Part shown: positions 37,145-45,197 of the stretch, in pieces | Layout of the letters: the number at the start of each line of letters is the position of its first letter | How positions within the stretch are numbered: the stretch's first letter is position 1 | NCBI RefSeq assembly: GCF_007676755.1 | Contig: NZ_VEBK01000003.1 | Location: 310,001-374,000, forward strand | Reading direction: 5' to 3' | DNA from: Bacillus sp. FJAT-22090 | GTDB taxonomy: Bacteria > Bacillota > Bacilli > Bacillales_A > Planococcaceae | Length of the DNA: 64,000 nt | Program-made: the position numbers and the translations under genes | Notes under the pieces: generated by a model | Database searches by the model: none | What the model saw: only the letters and a program-made list of their open reading frames with translations | Told to the model about the DNA's origin: nothing

Positions 37145-37546
37145 TTAGCTTAAAGAAATTTTTGATTTTAATTCTATACTATCTACTAACTCATCTATTG
37201 TTCCAAAGCACTTTTTGATTTCAGGTAAATGATAAAATGTGCTGGTCGTTTCCATATTATCGATTTCTTTGTTCGGTGAGTAAAGATAAATTTTTTTGTT
37301 ATTTCCAAGAGCAATACCTAATTCAATATGGCTTCCTTTTCCTGCTGGTAATAAAACAACAATAAAATCCGCTTCTATTACAGCATTTTTCTCCTTTTGA
37401 CCTATTTCCTTTAGTTCTTCCAAAGTTTTTACGTTCTCATTTACAGTCCAGTCATATGTATGGATAAATCCTTTATTTTTCAACCTTTTACTAACATATC
37501 TAACTTGATCTATATTTTTTAAGCTAGATGCAATATAAAATTTCAT
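37145..37546 (-). CDS. Nucleoside 2-deoxyribosyltransferase-like protein
   Basis: The compact Rossmann-like protein starts K-F-Y-I-A-S-S-L-K-N, has the D-F-I-V-V-L-L-P-A-G-K-G-S-H-I-E-L-G-I-A motif with the conserved Gly-rich turn and Glu, and is 133 residues. These are hallmarks of the deoxyribosyltransferase/RCL family, which exchanges or hydrolyses nucleoside bases. AAAGGAGAG precedes the ATG. The neighbours give no pathway clue. Confidence 0.82.
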   Translation of the reverse strand: MKFYIASSLKNIDQVRYVSKRLKNKGFIHTYDWTVNENVKTLEELKEIGQKEKNAVIEADFIVVLLPAGKGSHIELGIALGNNKKIYLYSPNKEIDNMETTSTFYHLPEIKKCFGTIDELVDSIELKSKISLS

Positions 37547-37573
37547 AATTTCTCTCCTTTTTGCTTCCCCTTC

Positions 37574-37592
37574 TTCAACTTAGCTGCCGTGT
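37574..37592. repeat. Dispersed palindrome, copy 3 (half)
   Basis: TTCAACTTAGCTGCCGTGT keeps the left arm and centre of copies 1 and 2 but lacks the right arm. Confidence 0.55.
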
Positions 37593-37634
37593 GAAACATA
37601 CAATCATTCTTTTATAGACCTAGGAAGCAGACCC

Positions 37635-38450
37635 TTATTTAAACGGCAATGGTTGAGTTCCATCGACATCGGTAAAGCCATATTTTCTCGCAAGTTCTGC
37701 TACCATCATTGTTTCTCCGGAAAACTTAGATACCGTAGTGTCCGATGCCAATGCCACAACCGCACGACCAACATACACTGTTGTTTCGGTTGTTCCATCC
37801 TCAGGACCATAACCTGAATCTATAACTCTTTCTGTTCTCATCCAACCTGGACAAACTGCAACTACTGAAACGTTGTGGGTCTCTAATTCCTTAGCCATTC
37901 CTATTGTCATTCGATTGATAGCATTCATAGCTAAATCGTAATATAAATTACTTGAGACTTTGTCTTTGATAAAAAATGTGATATTTACAATTAAGCCTTT
38001 ATGATGTTGTACCATCAGGGGCATAGCGTAACGAGTAGCCAGCAAATAAGCTTGCGGTCCAGCAACCATCATAGCATTCCAATGCTCCAGTGGCCGTTCC
38101 CAAAAACGCTTCCCATTTCCTGATGGTAGAGAACTTTCAGAGCCACCAAATACACAATTAACTAAAATGTCAATCCGTCCGTGTTCCTTTTCAATTTGCT
38201 CAAATAGTTTCCTTACGTCCTTGTCGCTTGTATGGTCACATTGTATTGCGATGCCTTTACCTCCTCGCGAAGTAACACCATGGGCAGTATCCTCAATGGT
38301 TTCTGGTCGATTATCAGTTGTAGCTCCCTTTACACTCCTACCTGTCACATACACTGTCGCTCCTGCACTACCTAGTTGAAAAGCAATTCCTCTACCCGCT
38401 CCACGAGATGCTCCTGTAACAACAGCAATTTTCCCTTGTAATGGTTTCAT
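37635..38450 (-). CDS. Short-chain dehydrogenase with altered catalytic motif
   Basis: The classic SDR nucleotide motif T-G-A-S-R-G-A-G-R-G and the D-I-L-V-N-C strand are present in this 271-residue protein. The active-site YxxxK motif instead reads Y171-D-L-A-M175: the lysine that lowers the tyrosine pKa has become methionine, which a single A-to-T change in AAG would give. Relatives of the DHRS1-like branch read Y-D-L-A-K here. Oxidoreductase activity is therefore doubtful. AAGGGAG lies upstream of the ATG. Substrate unknown. Confidence 0.85.
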   Translation of the reverse strand: MKPLQGKIAVVTGASRGAGRGIAFQLGSAGATVYVTGRSVKGATTDNRPETIEDTAHGVTSRGGKGIAIQCDHTSDKDVRKLFEQIEKEHGRIDILVNCVFGGSESSLPSGNGKRFWERPLEHWNAMMVAGPQAYLLATRYAMPLMVQHHKGLIVNITFFIKDKVSSNLYYDLAMNAINRMTIGMAKELETHNVSVVAVCPGWMRTERVIDSGYGPEDGTTETTVYVGRAVVALASDTTVSKFSGETMMVAELARKYGFTDVDGTQPLPFK

Positions 38451-38568
38451 ATTTTCCTAACTCCCTTATCGCTCTCAATTTTATAAGTAGAAAAGTATTT
38501 ATATTAATTGCCCCTTTAGACGAAGAACAAAAAAGGCTGTTTCTTTTCTGCCATAGATGCTACTTATT

Positions 38569-39435
38569 TTAATGTTTTTCATTTAAGTCGTTAATTAATT
38601 GAATAGCTTCACTTACATTTGAAACATCAAAAATCTCCACTTTTGTCTTTAGTTCGTTTTGAACTTTTGTTACTTCTTCGGCATTTTCGCTAGGGATAAT
38701 CATAAATGGTATGCCAGATTTTTCTGTGATCTGTATCTTTTCTTTAATATAGCCGACAGGTAGAACATCCCCTCTTACGTTAATTGCTCCTGTAACAGCG
38801 ATTGGCAATCGATTTTTTAACGTTCCTCTTTTATATAAGCCAGATAGAACCAAGCCTAGCCCTGCACTATCTCCACTAATTTGTTCATGTTTAAAAAATT
38901 CACTGAGCCATTCCTCTTCCAGACCCAAATATTTTTTCACATTATCTTCAGTCTCTTCTATTGGCTCTTTTTGAAGATGAAGCCACAATAATAATTGGTC
39001 GTTTTTAACTCCATAGATCATACGATTATTGATTTTAGTAATAGTTAATATATCATCATTTTGGTTTGTTAAAATATCCTCATCTTGCTTATTATGTAAA
39101 GTTATCTTTTTAACCCCTAACAAATATATTCCCGAATCTTTTAACGCTTGTGTAGGTTCAATATATAAGTGCATAAAATGTGATGGTGTTGTATAACCTA
39201 AAAGTAAAAATTCATAGCTAAATAGAAGGGATAAAATAATTATAGCCATTGAGATTTTCCGTTTGCTCGCTCGTTTTTTTCTAAATACGATTAATATACA
39301 TAGCAAAATTATTATGCCGATAAATAATATACATAGAAACATCCATTCATTAATAACATCTTGAAGATATAATAGTAGAAGTACAAGATAAAAAAGAATA
39401 GATAAAACACTAGTAATGATATTTAATTTATTCAT
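38569..39435 (-). CDS. Membrane protein with Lon-type (S16) protease domain
   Basis: The N-terminal 85 residues contain three membrane helices, followed by a linker and a C-terminal Lon proteolytic domain. The catalytic Ser lies in S-G-D-S-A-G-L-G and the Lys in L-P-V-G-Y-I-K-E-K-I. There is no AAA ATPase domain and no PDZ domain, so it differs from both LonA and YlbL. It may cleave membrane or unfolded proteins without ATP. The gene stands alone; its ribosome binding site is weak. Targets are unknown. Confidence 0.85.
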   Translation of the reverse strand: MNKLNIITSVLSILFYLVLLLLYLQDVINEWMFLCILFIGIIILLCILIVFRKKRASKRKISMAIIILSLLFSYEFLLLGYTTPSHFMHLYIEPTQALKDSGIYLLGVKKITLHNKQDEDILTNQNDDILTITKINNRMIYGVKNDQLLLWLHLQKEPIEETEDNVKKYLGLEEEWLSEFFKHEQISGDSAGLGLVLSGLYKRGTLKNRLPIAVTGAINVRGDVLPVGYIKEKIQITEKSGIPFMIIPSENAEEVTKVQNELKTKVEIFDVSNVSEAIQLINDLNEKH

Positions 39436-39651
39436 TTAGTAACCATTCTCCCAAAACACCCTATTGTTTATTCTTCTTTCATAACCTGCTATGTTACTTT
39501 AAAACGTTTAAAATACTTCTAAACTAGCTCAGAAACTATTATTTAAGATAAGCTTTTCCAGAATTACAACTAATACTCTCTATTCTCCATCTAGTAACCA
39601 TATTCCTTTGAAAATTACATTTCTACCTATAGAAACTGTTAATTCAATGGG

Positions 39652-39683
39652 AAAACCCTTCGAAGTACTCTCCGAAGGGTTTT
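39652..39683 (-). terminator. Terminator of the MMPL gene
   Basis: AAAACCCTTCG pairs with CGAAGGGTTTT around an 10-base loop, 15 bp past the stop. Confidence 0.88.
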
Positions 39684-39697
39684 AGCAAATCTATTTG

Positions 39698-42298
39698 TTA
39701 TTTCTTCTTTATACCAAACGGCCACCATACTCCACGGTCAAATGACACTGTGATTGCCGGGATTAATAATGGCAATACGATGAGTCCATATAACAGTAAT
39801 CCAATAATAACGATGGAAGCAATCTGTACTAAACTAAGCACACCGGATGGCATCATAGCACCGAATGTTCCTGCTAATATGATCGCTGCAGTAATAATTA
39901 CCGTTCCCATCTTCGCCATCGATAAAGCAATCGCATCTTTTACTGATATACCTTTTTGCGCCTCTTCACGGAAACGATCGAGTAAGAAAATTGAATAGTC
40001 TACACCCAGTGCTACGAGCATCACAAATCCGAAGAATGGGACAGCCCAGCTAATTCCATCGTATCCAAGTATATTTTCAAAAATTAGCTCTGACACAGCA
40101 ATAGATGTGTAGTATGTCAGCAGTAACGAACCAATCATGAACAAAGGCATGATAAAGGAACGGAACAAAATTGCTAATACAATAAACAAGCTAACGAGCA
40201 TAATAACGACAGTACTTGTAAAATCACTAGATGAAATATCCGCTAAATCACTGTTCAAGCTCGATATCCCTCCAAAAGCAATTGTCGCATCTTCTAATGG
40301 AGTTCCCTTCACTTCAGCAGTTGCTGCAGCTTTCAGACGATGCACAGTTTGAATGGCATCAGGAGAATACGGATCGTCCTTTAGCATGACTTCCATCATC
40401 AGCCCTTTACCATCTGCAAAGGTATATCGATCTAATACTTGTGTAAACTCTTCATTTTCAAGCGTTCCAGTGGGGATGAATAGGCCAGTATCCCGAACAC
40501 TTTTTAGGGAGCTCATTTCATCCATCATATCGATTGCTTTGGATAAACCGTCGGATATCTGTACTATTCCTTCTTTAGAAGCAGCTATTCCTCCTGCTAA
40601 CTGAGACAAGCCTTCCATATTTCCGGATGTAGAAGTCAAACCCTTTTCTATTTGGCCAAGTTGATCGCTAATCGCATTTAATGCTCCAACCGATTGTTTT
40701 ATATTTCCTGATTGTTGTAAGCCTTGTGCTACTTGCTGTAATTGACCATTTATTTGCCCAATACCTGCACCTAGATTAGTCATTCCTTCATTGGCACTGG
40801 CTCCACCGAGACTTGTTGTTATTTGCTCAAGTCCTGCACTTATTTCATCCAACCCATCACGAGCCTCTACTAAACCATCCGATAATAAACCTATTTGTTT
40901 ATCAACATATAAATCTTCTATAATATCCCCAGTCGGACGTGTTACCGTACGAATTTTCTCGACCCCTTCTACTTTTTCAAGCTTTTTGCTTAACATTTCC
41001 ACGTATGGGATGGTCTCTTCATCTGCTAATATTTCACTAGATTTTATAACGATTTGAACAGGCAGGGAATCGCCTTTACCAAATCCTTTTTCGATTGCTT
41101 TAAGCCCTTTTACCGATTCATATTCCGATCCTATTTCATCCACTGTGTTAAATGATAGAGAATTATCATAAGTCAAAAGCAAAGGGACCGTTAGAATAGC
41201 GACTACTAATATAGAAACTAGTGGTCGTTTCACAGATAACTTACTCATCCAAATCCATAATTTACTGTCATTATGAGAAACCGACTTTTTGGTTGGCCAA
41301 AATAGTTTTTCTTTTAATACAGCCATAAAGAAAGGCACAACCGTAAATAGCACGACCAGTAATACTGCTATTCCGACTGCCACAGCAACTGCACTTTTAA
41401 AGATAGGGAAATCTGCAAAACCAATAGCAAAAAATCCGATAAATACAGCTACGCCACTAATAAGCAATGTGCGCCCTGCCGTTTTATACGTATTGACAAT
41501 AGCTTCCTCTACCTGTCTTCCAGCTGCAAGTTCTTCTTTGTATCGGCTTAACAATAAAATACAGTAATCCGTACCGATACCAAATAAAATGGCTACTAAG
41601 AAAATTTGCGTATAGTTGGAAACTGGAAAGCCAAACCAATCGATAAAATAGGCTACAACAGATTGGCTCAGTAAATAAGTTATTCCAACAGCTACTAAAG
41701 GAATAAATGGAGTCACAATAGAACGGAAAACTGCCAGTAACAATCCGAATATGAGGACAACTGTAATTACTTCCGTACGTTTCAATCCTTCTTGTGCACT
41801 TACATTCACATCATTATTAATAATCGCTTCTCCTGTTATATAAGCCGTCAAGTCTGACGGGATTATGTTTTTGCGAATAGTCGATGCCAACTCATTGACT
41901 GTCTCATCCGTTCCATCTACCGTTATAGGAATAAGAATTGTTTTTCGATCCTTAGATATGAGTTGTTTCTCTAACTCTTTATTGGCCACGGGATTCAATA
42001 CGCTTGTAACAGGTTTTCCTAGCGATTCGACGCCCTCTGCAATCTGATTTAGCTGATCACGAATGTCCTCTGTTAAACTACTTTTTAACTCAACTACAAC
42101 AGAGATTGTCTGGTCACTAGCACCTGCATCCTCTAAAACCTTTGATGCCACTTGTGAAGAAGCATCTTCTGCTAACTGGAACGAACCTGCATCCTCCGCC
42201 TGATTTGCTAAATCTGGTGCTATTAAAAACAACACGACTGCTAAGACTAGCAGACCAATCGTAATCGGCCATTTAAGTTTTAATACAGTTTTCATCAT
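39698..42298 (-). CDS. MMPL-family (RND-type) exporter, YdfJ-like
   Basis: The 866-residue protein repeats the MMPL architecture twice: one helix, a large extracytoplasmic domain, then five helices. Family motifs are G-I-G-T-D-Y-C-I-L-L-L-S-R-Y in the first half and L-G-V-D-Y-S-I-F-L-L-D-R-F in the second, with the proton-relay Asp in each. The second outer domain contains a long helical, Gly/Gln-rich stretch (about residues 470-590) likely forming a coiled coil. It overlaps the MarR gene by four bases, so it is translationally coupled and controlled by that repressor. The substrate is probably a lipid or drug; not proven. Confidence 0.93.
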   Translation of the reverse strand: MMKTVLKLKWPITIGLLVLAVVLFLIAPDLANQAEDAGSFQLAEDASSQVASKVLEDAGASDQTISVVVELKSSLTEDIRDQLNQIAEGVESLGKPVTSVLNPVANKELEKQLISKDRKTILIPITVDGTDETVNELASTIRKNIIPSDLTAYITGEAIINNDVNVSAQEGLKRTEVITVVLIFGLLLAVFRSIVTPFIPLVAVGITYLLSQSVVAYFIDWFGFPVSNYTQIFLVAILFGIGTDYCILLLSRYKEELAAGRQVEEAIVNTYKTAGRTLLISGVAVFIGFFAIGFADFPIFKSAVAVAVGIAVLLVVLFTVVPFFMAVLKEKLFWPTKKSVSHNDSKLWIWMSKLSVKRPLVSILVVAILTVPLLLTYDNSLSFNTVDEIGSEYESVKGLKAIEKGFGKGDSLPVQIVIKSSEILADEETIPYVEMLSKKLEKVEGVEKIRTVTRPTGDIIEDLYVDKQIGLLSDGLVEARDGLDEISAGLEQITTSLGGASANEGMTNLGAGIGQINGQLQQVAQGLQQSGNIKQSVGALNAISDQLGQIEKGLTSTSGNMEGLSQLAGGIAASKEGIVQISDGLSKAIDMMDEMSSLKSVRDTGLFIPTGTLENEEFTQVLDRYTFADGKGLMMEVMLKDDPYSPDAIQTVHRLKAAATAEVKGTPLEDATIAFGGISSLNSDLADISSSDFTSTVVIMLVSLFIVLAILFRSFIMPLFMIGSLLLTYYTSIAVSELIFENILGYDGISWAVPFFGFVMLVALGVDYSIFLLDRFREEAQKGISVKDAIALSMAKMGTVIITAAIILAGTFGAMMPSGVLSLVQIASIVIIGLLLYGLIVLPLLIPAITVSFDRGVWWPFGIKKK

Positions 42299-42741
42299 TT
42301 CACTCCATCCATTTTCAATATTTCTTTTAACTTGCGAAACATTTGTAAAAATTGTTCAACCTCGTATGCATCTACTTTGTCAGACAATAACTTTTCAATA
42401 TAAGAATGTATTACATAATCAGATTTCTTAATCACTTCTTTTCCATCATCAGTTAACGCAAGCAACTTTTCACGTTTATCCTCAGAAGGAATTTGCTTCA
42501 CTAAGTTTTTCTCCAATAACTTTTTTAACCTGCTAGAAATAGCACTCTTATGAACCCCTTGAAGTACAGCTAATCTTCCGGCAGTTGCCATTTCCTCTTT
42601 TCCGATCAGCTTCAACACTTGTATTTGTTCTGGTGAATATTCTTTCCAAAGTTGTTCATCCACGCTTCGTAATACACGTTCTGTTCCATAGATAAGCACC
42701 TCTTCAAATAACTCAACCGCTTCTTGTATTTGCTTTTCCAA
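42295..42741 (-). CDS. MarR-family repressor
   Basis: The 148-residue winged-helix protein has A-T-A-G-R-L-A-V-L-Q-G-V-H-K-S-A-I-S-S-R-L-K-K-L as recognition region and P-S-E-D-K-R-E-K-L-L-A-L-T as wing, typical of MarR. It starts with TTG, whose AGGGGGT ribosome binding site lies seven bases upstream inside the right arm of a perfect inverted repeat. It overlaps the MMPL gene (TGA/ATG) and should repress the pair. The unusual control region is listed separately. Confidence 0.92.
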   Translation of the reverse strand: MEKQIQEAVELFEEVLIYGTERVLRSVDEQLWKEYSPEQIQVLKLIGKEEMATAGRLAVLQGVHKSAISSRLKKLLEKNLVKQIPSEDKREKLLALTDDGKEVIKKSDYVIHSYIEKLLSDKVDAYEVEQFLQMFRKLKEILKMDGVK

Positions 42742-42799
42742 ACTAGTTTACCCCCTAAACAATTGTCTTTAGTTTAGGGGGTAAACTAGTTAAAGTCAA
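42741..42799 (-). promoter_or_regulatory. Promoter with perfect 20-bp inverted repeat covering the MarR ribosome binding site
   Basis: Arms 42741-42760 and 42772-42791 are perfect 20-bp inverted repeats with an 11-base spacer. On the minus strand TTGACT (42794-42799), 17 bp and TAAACT (42771-42776) form the promoter, so the upstream arm overlaps spacer and -10 while the downstream arm contains the Shine-Dalgarno and abuts the TTG. It is a likely MarR operator and could also fold in RNA. Confidence 0.75.
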
Positions 42800-42887
42800 C
42801 TATATACAAGTGGCAAACCTGTGTCACAAATCTGTTTAGAAAAGTATCTATCGTTTTCACTATGCTTTCCATCGGCACCTTATGTAT

Positions 42888-43035
42888 AAAAAAAAATCGG
42901 CAACCAAGTAGGTTACCGATACACATGAATGCACTAACTTAACGTTTGAGGGGGGTTAAGTGTGCAAAATAATCAGCCACAATTGGGAGAAAAGTCGCTG
43001 TTAAGAATCTTCTCACATAAAGAGTAATTCTCTAT
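42888..43035 (-). ncRNA. Predicted Fur-regulated small RNA (FsrA-like)
   Basis: A strong leftward promoter (TTGACA 43065-43070, 17-bp spacer, TATCAT 43042-43047) overlaps a Fur box and should start RNA near 43035. A textbook terminator ends it: 10-bp stem 42896-42905/42911-42920 with five-base loop, then eight T. The roughly 145-base product has no credible ORF. It carries pyrimidine-rich anti-Shine-Dalgarno segments TTTTCTCCC and AACCCCCCTC. B. subtilis FsrA is a Fur-repressed small RNA with C-rich unpaired segments, so this is a plausible functional equivalent. No alignment was possible. Confidence 0.65.
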
Positions 43036-43036
43036 A

Positions 43037-43070
43037 TGAAAATGATAATCATTTTCATTTAAGATGTCAA
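43037..43070. promoter_or_regulatory. Fur box with divergent promoter
   Basis: TGAAAATGATAATCATTTTC at 43037-43056 is almost a perfect Fur box with dyad symmetry. On its left it overlaps the -10 of the small RNA promoter; on its right lies the FhuF-like gene 30 bp away. Iron-replete Fur would silence both. Confidence 0.88.
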
Positions 43071-43086
43071 CAATTTCGATAAAAAA

Positions 43087-43791
43087 ATGTATACTAGTTG
43101 TATGACAACTTTATCAAATGATCAAATCAGACAACTGAATAATTATAGTGTGTATGTAAATCCAATAGGAACTCCGCTTTTTAACGCAAAAAATGTAGAT
43201 AGTTCACTTTCTTTAATTAAATTAATCTCAGGAGCTCCAAATGATCCTATTGCAGCATCTTTTTTCATGCGGAGAGTGGGTATGTTCATTTCTATGCAAT
43301 TTTATATGATGACAATGTACGATGAAATTTGGGATGGCCCATTAGAAGAGCTAAATTTTTTTGCAACGACGGAGTATGGTAATAAGACAATCAGCACATA
43401 TATAAAACAAGAACATTTTCGAGATGTGAGTGAAAATCGTGAAGAAGATGTGCAGTTGATTTGGGAGCACCAATGTTATTCCATCATCCAGCAACTCCGA
43501 TCACAATGCAATGTCTCCCCTCTTACACTTTGGGAGAATGTATTTGGCTATTTGCTTTGGCACTATCATGTTTTTTTCCAAAATCCCACCATCGTAGATC
43601 AGGCAAAACAGGATTGGGCTTTAATGCAAAATGAAACGATTTGGACTGCTTTTACAACTAAATCTCATCTAGCCAACTATTTGAAAGGAAAAAGTCCATC
43701 AGAGCTCATAAATACCCCAGTACGAACAACTTGCTGCTTTTCAAAAGATATTCCTGGCTTGCAAAAGTGTGGTTTTTGCCCTCTTAACTAG
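43087..43791 (+). CDS. FhuF-like siderophore-iron reductase
   Basis: The C-terminal motif T-T-C-C-F ... G-L-Q-K-C-G-F-C-P-L-N (CC-x10-C-x2-C) is the FhuF [2Fe-2S] signature. FhuF-type proteins reduce iron in ferric siderophores in the cytosol. The 234-residue length is close to family size, and the middle (M-Y-D-E-I-W-D-G, L-W-E-N-V-F-G-Y-L-L-W-H-Y) also fits. The Fur box upstream supports iron control. No ribosome binding site precedes ATG 43087; ATG 43102 is an alternative start. Confidence 0.87.
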   Translation: MYTSCMTTLSNDQIRQLNNYSVYVNPIGTPLFNAKNVDSSLSLIKLISGAPNDPIAASFFMRRVGMFISMQFYMMTMYDEIWDGPLEELNFFATTEYGNKTISTYIKQEHFRDVSENREEDVQLIWEHQCYSIIQQLRSQCNVSPLTLWENVFGYLLWHYHVFFQNPTIVDQAKQDWALMQNETIWTAFTTKSHLANYLKGKSPSELINTPVRTTCCFSKDIPGLQKCGFCPLN

Positions 43792-43894
43792 TCTGCTCTC
43801 ATCTAACCACATTATTCCTAATAAATAATACGCATGATTGCACACTTCTTGGATATAGCTAATAACAGTTCCATAAAAAAAGGAGTGAGGAAAA

Positions 43895-44209
43895 TTGGCA
43901 AGTAACATAGATGAACGCGTAGAGGCAAAGTTAAACAGTATCGGTACAGAAGAAAAAGAAGAAATTCTAAAAAACTTCACTAACTTTAAATCGTATTTAG
44001 CAAGTAAAGTTACTGCGGGAGAGAAAATGGGGTTAAGCGAGGAAGTTCTAGCTAAAGCTACTGAAAAAGTCGCTGGTTACCTAGCAAAACATGAGGAACC
44101 ACGTAACCGCGAGGAACATCTTTTACAACAACTTTGGAAAAGTGGAGACAAGGAGCAACAGCATGCTCTTAGTCACATGCTTCTGAACCTTGTAAAAAAT
44201 GAAGGATAA
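43895..44209 (+). CDS. DUF3243-domain protein (YmfJ-like)
   Basis: The helical block K-N-F-T-N-F-K-S-Y-L-A-S-K-V-T-A-G-E-K-M-G-L and the following charged helix match DUF3243, found in small Bacillus proteins such as YmfJ. The protein is 104 residues and soluble. TTG 43895 follows AAAGGAGTGAGG. The next ORF overlaps its end by 11 bases, so the two are translationally coupled. Function is unknown. Confidence 0.88.
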   Translation: MASNIDERVEAKLNSIGTEEKEEILKNFTNFKSYLASKVTAGEKMGLSEEVLAKATEKVAGYLAKHEEPRNREEHLLQQLWKSGDKEQQHALSHMLLNLVKNEG

Positions 44210-44408
44210 AATCCGAAAAGATGCAAAAGGTCGCTTCCTCGATAATCCCGACGGAGTGCGAACAACCAAGGAAAGCCTGTTCGATATGCATGAAGACATG
44301 CAAACTGTAGATGCAATTTCAGTAGAGGATCTCAATATGCAAGTACAGGATGAGCAATACCACCACCACACAAAAGATCGCTCCTTTAGTGAGGAACGAT
44401 ACCCCTAA
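44199..44408 (+). CDS. Small hydrophilic protein of unknown function
   Basis: The 69-residue frame begins inside the last codons of the DUF3243 gene (ATG in AAAAATGAAGG) and ends just before a strong terminator, so it lies in the same transcript. It is charged, with an N-terminal K-D-K-I-R-K-D-A-K-G-R-F and a histidine cluster Y-H-H-H near the end. No ribosome binding site of its own is seen; translation would rely on coupling. I recognise no family. Confidence 0.6.
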   Translation: MKDKIRKDAKGRFLDNPDGVRTTKESLFDMHEDMQTVDAISVEDLNMQVQDEQYHHHTKDRSFSEERYP

Positions 44409-44414
44409 TACAAT

Positions 44415-44452
44415 AAAGCTTGCCCGAATCCCCTTCGGAGCAAGCTTTTTTT
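44415..44452 (+). terminator. Terminator of the DUF3243 operon
   Basis: AAAGCTTGC with CCGAA pairs with TTCGG and GCAAGCTTT, followed by seven T in all. Confidence 0.9.
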
Positions 44453-44492
44453 GTGCGACGAGCTTTGCGCAGGAGCAAGCTTTTTTTGTGCG
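44437..44492 (+). repeat. Duplicated terminator tail
   Basis: A 21-bp block with GGAGCAAGC, seven T and GTGCG occurs at 44437-44457 and 44472-44492, 35 bp apart. A third partial GCAAGCTTTTT follows at 44515. Confidence 0.75.
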
Positions 44493-44524
44493 GAGCTGAA
44501 CGAAAGGAAGTGGAAGCAAGCTTT

Positions 44525-45064
44525 TTATATTAATTTCGCGGCTACCAGACGATTTCTTATGAGCACTCCTATAATAGCGGCAACAACTGCCTTTGCTAAG
44601 TCAGGTAAAACAAATGGAAGCATTCCACCTTTAAATGCTCCATCCCATGGAAGATCCGCAACCAACTTTAACCAAATCGTTCCAAAAACTAAAATAATAA
44701 ACACGGCAATCATATTTGCTATAATTGCTTGTACTTTTGTATGACCAAAGTTTTCTAAATACCAACCAACAAATAAAGCGGCAGGAATAATGGCTAACAA
44801 GTAGCCTCCGGTTGGCCCTATAACAATTCCAAACCCGCCTTTCATCCCTGCAAACACTGGAATCCCGATTACGCCCATTAATACATAAACCGCAACTGCA
44901 AGTGTTCCATATTTTGCCCCAAGTATAGTTGCTGTTAGCATAACTGCAATCGTCATTAACGTAAATGGGACAGGCGGGATATTAATCATTATTTGTGCGG
45001 CTACAGCTATAATCGCTGCAAACAAAGCTGCGACAATCATCATTTTTAAACGATCATTTCTCAT
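44525..45064 (-). CDS. bioY: Biotin transporter BioY
   Basis: BioY is the substrate-binding S component of biotin ECF transporters in the membrane. Six helices in 179 residues and blocks I-P-P-V-P-F-T-L-M-T, Y-V-L-M-G-V-I-G-I-P-V-F-A and G-P-T-G-G-Y-L-L are diagnostic. ATG 45064 follows GGGGGAAATAAG; the 11 upstream codons are not needed. A BirA operator overlaps the promoter region. The energising module is elsewhere in the genome. Confidence 0.96.
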   Translation of the reverse strand: MRNDRLKMMIVAALFAAIIAVAAQIMINIPPVPFTLMTIAVMLTATILGAKYGTLAVAVYVLMGVIGIPVFAGMKGGFGIVIGPTGGYLLAIIPAALFVGWYLENFGHTKVQAIIANMIAVFIILVFGTIWLKLVADLPWDGAFKGGMLPFVLPDLAKAVVAAIIGVLIRNRLVAAKLI

Positions 45065-45085
45065 CTTATTTCCCCCTATGTATAA

Positions 45086-45119
45086 TGAGTTAACCAATTT
45101 AATATATAAAGTTAACTCA
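45086..45119 (-). promoter_or_regulatory. BirA operator of bioY
   Basis: Perfect arms TGAGTTAAC and GTTAACTCA are 16 bp apart, matching the Firmicute BirA box. Biotin-loaded BirA would repress bioY. Confidence 0.85.
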
Positions 45120-45160
45120 AATTCATCATAATAAATATATTTCTTTTCGTCAATACAAAA

Positions 45161-45197
45161 AAAATAGAGCTCTCATCGAACTGAGAACTCTATTTTT
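45161..45197 (-). terminator. Terminator of the AI-2E operon
   Basis: AAAATAGAG and TCTCA pair with TGAGA and CTCTATTTT, with T runs on both sides, at the stop of the DUF1992 gene. Confidence 0.85.

Noticed and set aside
43741-43980. Minus-strand frame as the gene served by the terminator at 42888
   Set aside because: It is antisense to the FhuF-like gene and ends 700 bp from the hairpin; the Fur-box promoter explains the terminator better.
44451-44744. 97-codon plus-strand frame
   Set aside because: It lies antisense to bioY and begins inside the duplicated terminator region.
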